From: CAVOGJ01 sp963695405
GTDB taxonomy: Bacteria > Planctomycetota > Planctomycetia > Pirellulales > Pirellulaceae
Length of the DNA: 64,000 nt
NCBI GenBank assembly: GCA_963695405.1
Contig: CAVOGJ010000012.1
Span: 62,001-126,000 of the forward strand
Direction: 5' to 3'
Numbering within the stretch: position 1 is the first letter of the stretch; every line of letters starts with the position of its first letter. Made by a program: the position numbers and the translations under genes. This document shows positions 19,817-28,408 of this stretch, piece by piece. Below the pieces are notes generated by a model. That model was not told the origin of the DNA, searched no databases, and worked only from the letters and a program-made list of their open reading frames with translations.

Positions 19817-19890
19817 GGTGGCTGAGGGGACTCGAACCCCCGACTTTCGGAACCACAATCCGACGCTCTAACCAACTGAGCTACAGCCAC
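19817..19890 (-). tRNA. tRNA-His (anticodon GTG)
   Basis: A complete cloverleaf on the minus strand. The acceptor arms are GTGGCTG/CAGCCAC, the D arm GCTC/GAGC, and the anticodon stem TCGGA/TCCGA with loop TTGTGGT (anticodon GTG). A five-base variable region is followed by a T arm GGGGG/CCCCT with loop TTCGAGT. The base before position 1 (19891) is G on the tRNA strand and the discriminator is C. This encodes the G-1:C73 pair specific to histidine tRNA. The 3' CCA is not encoded. Confidence 0.95.
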
Positions 19891-20208
19891 CGTCAATCCG
19901 GCAGTTTACGACCGCCGCCAGGGACGGTCAACGGGAACGAGGTGTCACCGACGCGACGGCAGGGGCCTTCTCGGGCAGGGCTGGCCGCTCACAAATCCCG
20001 CCAATTGCGAGCCTTTGACGATTCGGATATGTTCGAGAATGCTTAAACACGCAGTGCTCGTCCCTGGTCGGACGATCAGGTCTCGCGGTCAGGCCGTCAT
20101 TCGAGCGGTACCGACCACCCGCCGCCATCGATCGTGGCACCGTCCACAGCGCGACCAGGGAACTTGGCAAGCAATCACGGATCGACTCGAACCAGAGGGG
20201 TAACAAAC

Positions 20209-20814
20209 ATGGCTCATACACTTCCAGATTTGCCTTACGCAACCAACGCGCTCGAACCGCATATCGATGCGAAGACGATGGAGATTCACCACGGTAAGCA
20301 CCACGCCGGGTATGTCGCCAAGCTCAACGCGGCTCTCGAGGGGACTGGGCTCGAGGACAAACCGGTCGAGGCATTGATCTCGGATATGGCGTCGGTGCCC
20401 GATGCCCAGCGAACGGCGGTTCGCAACAATGGGGGTGGACACGCGAACCACAGCCTGTTCTGGACGATCATGAAGCCGGGCGGAGGCGGCGCACCGTCAG
20501 GTGGTCTGGCTGCCGCGATCGACGCGGAACTGGGCGGCTACGAGAAGTTCAAGGAAGCCTTCTCGAATGCGGCGGCGACCCGCTTCGGGAGCGGTTGGGC
20601 CTGGTTATCGGTCGACAACGGCAAGCTCGTGGTCGAGAGTACACCCAACCAAGACTCACCCCTCATGGAAGGTCGTACGCCGATCCTGGGTCTCGATGTC
20701 TGGGAGCATGCGTATTACCTTCACTATCAGAACCGGCGGCCCGATTACATTTCGGCGTTTTTCAACGTCATTAATTGGGATGAAGTGGCTCGGCGCTATG
20801 CGGCGGCCAAGTAG
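20209..20814 (+). CDS. sodA: Superoxide dismutase, Mn-type
   Basis: A 201-residue Fe/Mn superoxide dismutase converting superoxide to hydrogen peroxide and oxygen. Metal-site segments are complete: MEIHHGKHHAGYV, GGGHANHSLFW and the signature DVWEHAYYLHYQN. The glycine-rich GGGHANHSLFW and the glutamine in NQDSPL favour manganese over iron; metal choice from sequence is only a strong guess. The start is the ATG at 20209 in GGGGTAACAAACATG, matching the family N-terminus AHTLPDLPYA. A rho-independent terminator follows 40 nt after the stop. Confidence 0.93.
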   Translation: MAHTLPDLPYATNALEPHIDAKTMEIHHGKHHAGYVAKLNAALEGTGLEDKPVEALISDMASVPDAQRTAVRNNGGGHANHSLFWTIMKPGGGGAPSGGLAAAIDAELGGYEKFKEAFSNAAATRFGSGWAWLSVDNGKLVVESTPNQDSPLMEGRTPILGLDVWEHAYYLHYQNRRPDYISAFFNVINWDEVARRYAAAK

Positions 20815-20854
20815 ACCCGGTCGTCCGCTTCCTGACATTTCACGCCTCCTGGCC

Positions 20855-20885
20855 AGCCGCCGAGACAACCTCGGCGGCTGTTTTT
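20855..20885 (+). terminator. Rho-independent terminator of sodA
   Basis: A perfect 10-bp stem AGCCGCCGAG/CTCGGCGGCT with a 5-nt loop is followed by G and five T residues. It lies about 40 nt past the sodA stop codon. Confidence 0.88.
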
Positions 20886-21040
20886 GTGGTCGCCGTGAGT
20901 TTCGTGTCGTCGGCTGACGACTGCTGCCGGTCGCCTCGTCCTGCGAGCTTGTGGACACCCATGACGCCGCAAATTGGCGTGTTGTCGCCGCGTGGTTGGC
21001 GTCGGTGATACCCTGGCCGCGAATCGCGTTTCCCAATTTC

Positions 21041-21068
21041 TTTCAAAAACGGCAAGTGCTTTTATAAT
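21041..21068 (+). promoter_or_regulatory. Candidate sigma-70-type promoter of the sigma/kinase genes
   Basis: A perfect TATAAT at 21063-21068 is preceded 16 nt upstream by TTTCAA (21041-21046), a weak match to TTGACA. It lies about 120 nt before the ECF sigma gene, in an AT-rich patch within otherwise GC-rich DNA. No other -10-like sequence between sodA and the sigma gene is as good. Confidence 0.4.
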
Positions 21069-21195
21069 TGACAGTTGCCGCCGCGAGCCGCGTGGAACGT
21101 CAGATTTGCCGCGTGACATCGGTGGGCAAAATCCACCCTTCCTAGGTGGGGTGCATTCTCTCCTGGAACAGAACAAGACTCTTGCTGAGGATCGT

Positions 21196-21822
21196 ATGTC
21201 GAGCTCCGCCGACATTTCGTCGCTCATTGCACGCGCCCGCAGCGAAGGCCCCGCCTCGTTGGGCCCATTGCTGGAAAAGTATGCGAACTACTTGCGACTG
21301 CTGGCCATAACGCACATCGATGCCAAGCTGCGGGCGCGGGTGAGCCCCTCGGACATCGTGCAGGAAACGAACGTTGATGCCCACCGCAGTTTTGCGGCGT
21401 TTCGCGGTCATTCCGAAGGTGAATTTGTCGCCTGGTTGAGAACGATCCTGGTTCACAATATTGCTCGTTTGGTTGAGCGGCATGTGCTGGCGGAAAAACG
21501 GGATGTCCGCCGTGAGATTTCGCTGCAGCGGATCGGCCGTTCCCTCGAGCGGTCCACCATCCGTTTGCATCAGCTGCTTGCTTCCCGCGAGCCATCGCCC
21601 AGTTCGCAGCTGCTCGAGCGTGAGCGTGCGGTTCTCTTGGCCGATCATCTGGCCGCGTTGCCGGAGCATTACCGCCAAGTGATCGTGCTGCGGAATCTAG
21701 AGGGACTTCCCTTCGCCACGGTAGCGCGGCGGATGGACAGGTCGGAAGGAGCCGTCCGGATGATGTGGTTGCGGGCCGTTAATGCCCTCAAGGAACGCAT
21801 CTCGGAAGGGTCGCCGTTATGA
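21196..21822 (+). CDS. ECF-type RNA polymerase sigma factor, planctomycete family
   Basis: A 208-residue sigma factor. Region 2 spans about residues 25-95 (ARVSPSDIVQETNVDAHRSF, AWLRTILVHNIARL). Region 4 is at 145-205 (LAALPEHYRQVIVLRNLEGL, VARRMDRSEGAVRMMWLRAV). The DIVQET start of region 2.2 and the linker LQRIGRSLERS match the planctomycete sigma family usually encoded beside a Ser/Thr kinase. There is no adjacent classical anti-sigma gene; the kinase downstream is the likely controller. I start at MSSSADISS, because upstream in-frame residues look non-coding. The stop overlaps the kinase ATG by four bases (ATGA). Confidence 0.88.
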   Translation: MSSSADISSLIARARSEGPASLGPLLEKYANYLRLLAITHIDAKLRARVSPSDIVQETNVDAHRSFAAFRGHSEGEFVAWLRTILVHNIARLVERHVLAEKRDVRREISLQRIGRSLERSTIRLHQLLASREPSPSSQLLERERAVLLADHLAALPEHYRQVIVLRNLEGLPFATVARRMDRSEGAVRMMWLRAVNALKERISEGSPL

Positions 21823-24674
21823 GTCTGCCGCGGACGGGATGGATGACCGACGAGGTTTCCGTATGGCGGGGCCTTTCGGCGACACAGCAGGTCCGGCTGA
21901 CGGAAATTTTGGAACGATGCATGGCGGCCGTCGAAGCCGGGCAACCGCTGGCGGAAGAGGCGGTGGTCGCCGAGCATCCAGACCTCGCCGAACCGCTGCG
22001 GGAATACCTGGCGAGTGTGCACTTTCTCTGCCAAGCCAGCTTCGCTTGCCGCCAGGACGTGACGCAGAGTCCTGTGGAAGCGAACGCCGTCCGCATGATC
22101 GGTGGATACCGCATCCTCTCCGAGATCGGACGGGGCGGGATGGGTGTCGTCTATGAGGCCTATGACCCGTCACTTTGCCGACGCGTCGCGCTCAAAGTGC
22201 TGCCGTTCGCCTCGCTGCTGGACGACCGGCAAATCGCGCGTTTTCGCAACGAAGCACAAGCTGCCGGACAGCTTCATCACCCGCACATTGTCCCGGTCTT
22301 CGCCGTCGGCTGTGACCGGGGAGTCCATTTCTTTGCCATGCAGCTGGTGGAAGGGCAGCCACTCGACGTCGCGATCGACGATCTGCGAAGCCGCGCAAAT
22401 TCCCAGCTGGCGAACGGTCAGGGGACGACCGTTGACGCGCCTGCGGACCACGTCAGTACGTCTCCTTGGCGATCGTTCACGACGTCCGGTGGCCAACGCA
22501 ATCCGGCTTATTTGAGGACGATTGCGGGGCTGACAGCACAGGTCGCCGACGCGCTGCAGCACGCGCATGATCTGGGAATTCTGCATCGCGACATCAAGCC
22601 GTCGAATCTGCTGCTCGACCGATCGGGTAAGGTATGGGTAAGCGACTTTGGACTGGCGCATGTACCGGCAGCCGACTCGATGACGTTTACGGGCGACGTC
22701 ATGGGCACCGTTCGTTACATGAGCCCCGAGCAGGCAGCCGGCCGCACGCAATTCGTTGACCAACGCAGTGACGTGTATTCGCTCGGTATTACGCTCTATG
22801 AGATGGCCACGCTGACGCGTGCGTTCGAATCTGCGAATCGTGACGAATTCCTCGCTCGAATCGCCAAGGACGAGCCCATCCCGCCACGCCGAGTGAACCC
22901 CGCGATCCCACTCGACCTGGAAACGATCATCCTCAAGGCGGTCGCCAAGGAACCGCCAGATCGCTACGTAAGTGCCCAGGAGATGGCGGACGATCTGCGT
23001 CGTTTTCTGGATGGGCGGCCGACAACGGCACGCCGACCGACGGTCGTGGAACGGGTCACGAAATGGACGCATCGCCATCGGCGACTGGTAGCCGCTGCAG
23101 TTCTGGCGCTGGCGGCGCTGGCGCTGACTTCAAGTCTGGCGTTATGGAGAATTGCAGGTGAACAGCGAAAGACGGCCGCGGCTGCCAAGATTGCAGAAGC
23201 CAATTTTCGCAGCGCGCGCGAGCTGCTTGACCGTTTTGGGCTGGATGTCGCCCTGCGACTGCAGCGCGTCCCTGGGACCGAGGCGATTCGCCGCGACCTC
23301 CTCTCGCAATCTCTGGATTATTATCGCGCGTTTATCGAGCAGGCGCGAAGTGACGGACGACTGAAGGAGGACCTGGCGCTCGCACACGAACAGGTGGCGC
23401 GGCTGCACGAACATTTGGGAGCAGGGAACGAGTCGCTCGCGCACTATACCCAGGCCATCGAAATCCACGAGTGGCTTCTGACTCAGGATCCGCATGCCGT
23501 CACGACCTGCGCCGCGCTAGCAAAATGTCTGAACAATCGCGGACTGGTCCAATGGCGGTTGGGATTGGACGATGCCGCTCGCCGGGATTTGGACCGATCG
23601 TTGCAGATGCACGCGGCTTTACAGCATGCGGCCGATCGCGATCATCCCCAAGCGCAACTGGAATATGCCAGCGCATTGTGCAATCGAGCCGTGGTTCATC
23701 GGCACGCGCACGAACTAGCAGCGTCCAGAGCATGCATCGACCAGGCAATCCAGCTGCAACGGGCATCGATCGTGGCCGACCCGACGAATACGCAGGCTGT
23801 GCAGAATCTGGCAGTGAGTTTGCACAATCTGGCCTTTCAAGTGTCCAAAAGCGAACCGGCAGTCGCGATGGCCGCGTGCGCCGAGGCAATTCGCCTGCAA
23901 GAACAGCTGATCGCCGACCAGCCCGAAGAAGTGGCTTTCGAAAGGGATTTGGCACTCAGTTACAACAATTTGGCTTCGCTGCATCGGCAGGCCGATGATC
24001 TCACGGCGGCCATTGCCGGCTATGAAAACGCCGTCGAAATTGGCAGGCGAGTGGTTACGCGGGCGCCAAGCATCGCGGCGTACCATGTCGACCTCGCTGT
24101 CAGCATGAATAATATCGGCCGTGTGCTACTCGATGCGGGACAAGTCGCCGACGCGCAGAACTCGTTCAACCGTGCCCGCGACGTACTGCAGTCGTTGATT
24201 GACCGCCATGGAACGAACCCGGAATTTGAGGCCCTCATGGGGGGGGTGCTTTTCAATCGCGGCATTGCCGAATGGTGTGCGGGCCACGCAGCGGCCGCAC
24301 GTTCCTTGCAAGCCGGGAATCGTCGGCAACGACAGGCCGTTGCCTTGGCTCCCAGCAATCAAGGATTCGCCCATGATTTGGATGCCCAGCTCGCCAAGTA
24401 CGCCGAAATCCTCAAGACCGATGCCAACTATACCGCCGCCATCGAAGTGTGCTGGGAACGCTCAGAACCATTAGCCCAAAGGCCTCAACAACTGCAAATG
24501 CTCGCCGACCAGGTTGACGAACTGGCGCGATTGGCCGAGGCGGGCGGCGAGGATGCTGGCAAGACGGAGGCCTGGAAGCAACGGGCTGCGTCGTGGAGAC
24601 AGGCGTGTGCTGATGATCATAACGCCAGGGCCCAGGAATCGCCCACTTCGGGCTCTGCCAAATCACAAGGGTGA
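21819..24674 (+). CDS. Transmembrane Ser/Thr protein kinase with TPR region
   Basis: A 951-residue protein. Residues 1-92 contain a short helical region. The kinase domain at 95-400 has the glycine loop GRGGMGVVYEAYD, VALKVLP, the catalytic HRDIKPSNLLL near 256 and SDFGLAH. It includes an insertion rich in S, T and Q before the catalytic loop. One membrane helix follows near residues 423-445, then about 500 residues of helical repeats of TPR type (such as NNRGLVQWRLGLDDAARRDL and SLHNLAFQVSK). Translational overlap with the ECF sigma gene suggests that the kinase controls it by phosphorylation or protein contact. A LEPR-XLL protein gene starts 4 nt after the stop. Confidence 0.9.
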   Translation: MSLPRTGWMTDEVSVWRGLSATQQVRLTEILERCMAAVEAGQPLAEEAVVAEHPDLAEPLREYLASVHFLCQASFACRQDVTQSPVEANAVRMIGGYRILSEIGRGGMGVVYEAYDPSLCRRVALKVLPFASLLDDRQIARFRNEAQAAGQLHHPHIVPVFAVGCDRGVHFFAMQLVEGQPLDVAIDDLRSRANSQLANGQGTTVDAPADHVSTSPWRSFTTSGGQRNPAYLRTIAGLTAQVADALQHAHDLGILHRDIKPSNLLLDRSGKVWVSDFGLAHVPAADSMTFTGDVMGTVRYMSPEQAAGRTQFVDQRSDVYSLGITLYEMATLTRAFESANRDEFLARIAKDEPIPPRRVNPAIPLDLETIILKAVAKEPPDRYVSAQEMADDLRRFLDGRPTTARRPTVVERVTKWTHRHRRLVAAAVLALAALALTSSLALWRIAGEQRKTAAAAKIAEANFRSARELLDRFGLDVALRLQRVPGTEAIRRDLLSQSLDYYRAFIEQARSDGRLKEDLALAHEQVARLHEHLGAGNESLAHYTQAIEIHEWLLTQDPHAVTTCAALAKCLNNRGLVQWRLGLDDAARRDLDRSLQMHAALQHAADRDHPQAQLEYASALCNRAVVHRHAHELAASRACIDQAIQLQRASIVADPTNTQAVQNLAVSLHNLAFQVSKSEPAVAMAACAEAIRLQEQLIADQPEEVAFERDLALSYNNLASLHRQADDLTAAIAGYENAVEIGRRVVTRAPSIAAYHVDLAVSMNNIGRVLLDAGQVADAQNSFNRARDVLQSLIDRHGTNPEFEALMGGVLFNRGIAEWCAGHAAAARSLQAGNRRQRQAVALAPSNQGFAHDLDAQLAKYAEILKTDANYTAAIEVCWERSEPLAQRPQQLQMLADQVDELARLAEAGGEDAGKTEAWKQRAASWRQACADDHNARAQESPTSGSAKSQG

Positions 24675-24677
24675 ATA

Positions 24678-26036
24678 ATGACTAGTTACGCAGATAAACA
24701 CGCGCCACGACGATTGCCTGTCGGTCGACGCGTCGTCGGTGACACGGTCGGGCAGGCTCGATTCGGTAAGCGTCCCCGGCAGCGGCGCTTGTCGCTCGAG
24801 CCCTTAGAGTCCCGTACCGTCTTGGCAGCCGTATTCGGCGTTTCTGCGACGATCGAACCGCCAGTTGTATCAAGCGATCTTGCCGACACGTTGCTAAGTG
24901 CTCCGCCGAAAGTCGGCGGCAACCCAGCGACGTTGGCCTCAGCGACGTTGGCCTCAACGACGTTGGCAAAAGGCCTGGCGGATGCGGGCCCGCGGAGCAC
25001 GGTGGCCACCGGTGCCACCAGCATGGAGGCAGTCGCCGCGCCTGCCATCCGCAGTCGTTCGCCGGTAACTACGGTCGATATCGGGCCGTATCCCTTTCAG
25101 ACAGATTCCGGGCTGATCGTGGGTAGCTCGGGTGTGAGGGCGACCATCGGTGACATTCAATATGGACAAAACGTTCTTCACGACCTGTTCCCGAATGAAT
25201 GGCAGATCCCAGGTGACCTCGGTACCGGCACCGTCACGGCCACAGCCATTGACAGCGGCGCACTTTCCACCGGCCCGGGTGACGGACTCTCGGGGCAGGC
25301 ATCGCTCCCGGGTGTCCTGACGGGTGCTCAGCCTCTTCATCACGGCGACTTCGGGATGACGATGCCTCGAATTGACCCGGACTCGGGACCGCCGTCGGAG
25401 ATGCCGCCGGTTAACCATGGGCTAGTCACCGTGGATACTTTCGATATTGCCGATCGTCTGGACGGTGAAGGGGATGCTACCAACGGCGCGACGACCCGAT
25501 TTGCCGGGTGGTTGTTCCCAGCCCGTGCTGACAGGATGACGACCAGTGGGCAACTTGGCGATGACAAGACGCAAGCGGAGGCCTCTCCGCCAGCGCGAGC
25601 CGCAGAGGCAGCGAACGCGAGCGTGTTGGGTCGGCATCGAACGTTTGAATTGGCCGCCGATGACGCCGACACAGTCCGATTCGCTTTCGGTCGATCTGGT
25701 TTGTCGCGGGCCGCATGGGAGACGACCTTCCAGGAACGTCGCGCGGCGACCAACACACGAGAGGATGCGGCTCCCGCAGGGACGGGCGATTCGAAGCCGC
25801 ACCGTCCCCGCCTCGAGGATGCCGCCTTGCGAACGCCCTTGTTGCTCCAGGAGCAATCTCAACGCCTGTACGATCGATCGCTCCGCCGATCCAGGGCCAC
25901 CGTTGATGGCGAAGCGGAATTCGGGTCGCCGCTGACCGATGCACTTGTTTTTGTCATTGGTGGCTTTGGGACCCTGGTCCTGACAAGGCAGGTGGCTTTG
26001 CCCGCCGACGAGCGGCAGCTGAGGCTGCGGAGGTAA
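24678..26036 (+). CDS. LEPR-XLL secreted protein 1, unknown function
   Basis: A 452-residue protein with an arginine-rich start followed at residues 36-49 by LSLEPLESRTVLAA. This is the LEPR-XLL motif of exported planctomycete proteins. The body is low in recognisable domains and rich in A, T, G, D and S. It contains a short repeat AT-LAS-ATLA coded by a 15-nt DNA repeat at about 24928-24966. Near the C-terminus is a hydrophobic segment (DALVFVIGGFGTLVLTR) followed by a basic tail, suggesting membrane anchoring or sorting. It follows the kinase by 3 nt and is almost certainly cotranscribed with it. I do not recognise any catalytic domain. Confidence 0.7.
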   Translation: MTSYADKHAPRRLPVGRRVVGDTVGQARFGKRPRQRRLSLEPLESRTVLAAVFGVSATIEPPVVSSDLADTLLSAPPKVGGNPATLASATLASTTLAKGLADAGPRSTVATGATSMEAVAAPAIRSRSPVTTVDIGPYPFQTDSGLIVGSSGVRATIGDIQYGQNVLHDLFPNEWQIPGDLGTGTVTATAIDSGALSTGPGDGLSGQASLPGVLTGAQPLHHGDFGMTMPRIDPDSGPPSEMPPVNHGLVTVDTFDIADRLDGEGDATNGATTRFAGWLFPARADRMTTSGQLGDDKTQAEASPPARAAEAANASVLGRHRTFELAADDADTVRFAFGRSGLSRAAWETTFQERRAATNTREDAAPAGTGDSKPHRPRLEDAALRTPLLLQEQSQRLYDRSLRRSRATVDGEAEFGSPLTDALVFVIGGFGTLVLTRQVALPADERQLRLRR

Positions 26037-26310
26037 ACGTGAGAATGGGCCCTTGGGCCGCCAAAATGGTCACCAGCGTGCTTTGAATCGGCCGGCCGAA
26101 GGTCGGTGAACGGTTCTCCCAGGTGCGTTGGAATTTCACTTCAGGTTCAAACGGACGCAATTATAGTAGTGGAGAAACGTGACATCCGTCGCGGTGATGC
26201 GGCCTTTTCGGAATGGGACGCCGTCTGGGAAAGGCATCTCGCTGGAAAGATGAGTTCTCGGAGCCGGGTCTAGGGCAGACGGCGGCTCGGCAACAGAAGA
26301 GGTAGGCACC

Positions 26311-28339
26311 TTGTTTTTCAGAAGACGAACAAAGACGCACCGTCGTCCTCGATCGAGGCGGTTGGTTTCGGAGCGACTTGAATCCCGAGAGATGCTCGCG
26401 GGCGACGTCCGCGCCGCCGTTCGCGGTGGATCCTTGCAATTGGTCGGAGACGCCCTCGATAACGAGATCACCGTCTCGGTCAATGAGAGCGGCGATTTGA
26501 TTGTCTCCGGTCAATCGGCGACCACGATTAACGGGAGTGCCGATCCATTCACCGCTCTGAGCGGATTATCGACAATTCGCCGCAACCTCACGATCGACAT
26601 GCGCAATGGCGATGATGTCGTCCGCTTAAATGGATTTTTGGTGGCCAATGCAATGACGGTCTCCACAGGTCGCGGCGACGACGTGGTGGAAATCAATGAC
26701 GTCGATGTGCTCGGACCGGCAAAAGTGCTGATGGGTCGCGGCGACGACCTGACGACGATCGCGAACGCGAATACCACGCGCAATCTGCGTGTCTGGGGTC
26801 ATGCGGGTGCCGACACGCTGGTGATGGGGGACGTAGATATCTCGCGGCTTGCGCGCTGGGACATGGGTCAAGGGAATGACAGGATCCTGGTTGCGGGTGC
26901 CACTCGTGTAGACGGAAGGACCTTCGTCACGGCCGGTGGAGGCAACGACTTTGTCGCATTCAACCCCGCATCTGCCGGTGATATCGCCACATCAGACGAG
27001 ATGTTCGTACTGCTCGGCGGTGGTGCCGACAATGTCCTGACCGATGTCGATACCAATGTACAGCGACGCGTTGTCGTACGGGGGGGGAGCGGTGCCGACG
27101 TTTACGACAATCAATCGACGAATGACGATCTCCGTGCCTTCAGTGTTGACCTGCGTACGATCGGCAATGTCCAAACGACGATCGACGCGATATTCGCGGA
27201 TCTGACCACCGCCGGGATCGATGTGAGCGACTTTATGGGCGACGGAATGACCGCGGCACCCGAGGTCTCGACAAGTTCAGGTTCGGTGACGTTTACCGAG
27301 GGGGACGATCCCGTCGTGATTGACACGGGGATCACCATTGCAGACGCCGATAGCGAGCAGTTGACTGGTGCGGTGGTGGAGATTGCCACCGGCTTTGCAA
27401 CCGGTGATGTCCTGGCCGCCACGGGCAGTGGCGGCATTTCCGTGGTGGCCTTTGATAGCGCCACGCGGCAATTGCGACTGACGGGGACGGCCAGTCTCGC
27501 GGCCTATCAAGCAGTCCTCCGCACCGTTACCTACGTCAATGGTACCGACGCCGTGGGTGACGCGGAACGACAGAATCCGATTCGAGGTCACGGACCCCGA
27601 AAGCAACCGGGGCGAGGCTACGCGGAACGTGGATGTCATCGGTGTGAACGATCCGCCCACGATCGCTGCTTCGGGCACGGTGGTGACGTACACCGAAGGA
27701 GGCGTCCCGCTCGTCATCGATGGACAGCTGACCGTTACTGATGTCGATAGTGACACGCTTGTGGGAGCGACCGTCAACATCACGGATGGATTCATTGCAG
27801 GTACCGATCAGTTGGCCTTTACCGCCGAGGCGGGCATTACGGGGACCACGGAACAGGGCGGTCAGGTGCTGCGGTTCACTGGGGATGCATCCCCGGCAAC
27901 TTATCAAAGACTGTTACGTTCTGTCACGTTTGCCAATAGTGGCAATACGCCTGGCACCTCGCGCACGTTCAGCTTCGAAGTGGATGACGGGTCGGCCACG
28001 GCGACGACGACGGTGATGATGACCGTCGTACCGGTGGACGATCCTGGAAATCTTATCTTGCCAGCTGAGTTCAGCGGCGGAAACATTCCGACCCGCAGCC
28101 TCAATGTGCCCTTCTCGTTTATGGCGACCATTGAGGACGCGGACGGGACGGGAGACTATATCTTCCAGCTGGATCTGGAAGATAGTCAGATTCCGACCAA
28201 TGCCAACCAGCCATCGATAGACGCCAACGGACTGTTCTCCTGGACGCCTTCGGTAACCGGCCGATATGAGATTCGCATCATTGCCACAAATATGGATGGA
28301 TTTACGGATCAGGAAACATTCTCAGTCGACATTGTGTAA
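26311..28339 (+). CDS. LEPR-XLL secreted protein 2: glycine/aspartate repeats plus cadherin-like domains, frameshifted
   Basis: About 676 residues when two frames are joined. It starts at a TTG preceded by AGAGGTAGG, with a basic leader and the motif SERLESREMLAGDV. Residues 90-270 contain spaced GRGDD, GQGND, GGGND and GGSGAD turns in beta-rich sequence, recalling RTX-like or filamentous beta-helix proteins. Two copies of a cadherin-like unit follow (FTEGDDPVVID and YTEGGVPLVID, each ending with a YQ-LRTVT-type strand), then an Ig-like C-terminal domain. The frame breaks at 27555-27557, where removing one G from GGG gives a continuous AVVTRNDRIRFEV. It is probably a cell-surface adhesive or structural protein. 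Confidence 0.78.
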
Positions 28340-28408
28340 GCCCCCGAGCATGGGCTGTGAAAAAAAGTACTCGAACAAAATAACCCGTCTTTGTGAGGAA
28401 GTTGTGCC

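Noticed and set aside
19504..19896. Open frame through the tRNA (containing VAQLVRASDCG)
   Set aside because: It is the well-known spurious translation of a tRNA gene; the cloverleaf is complete.
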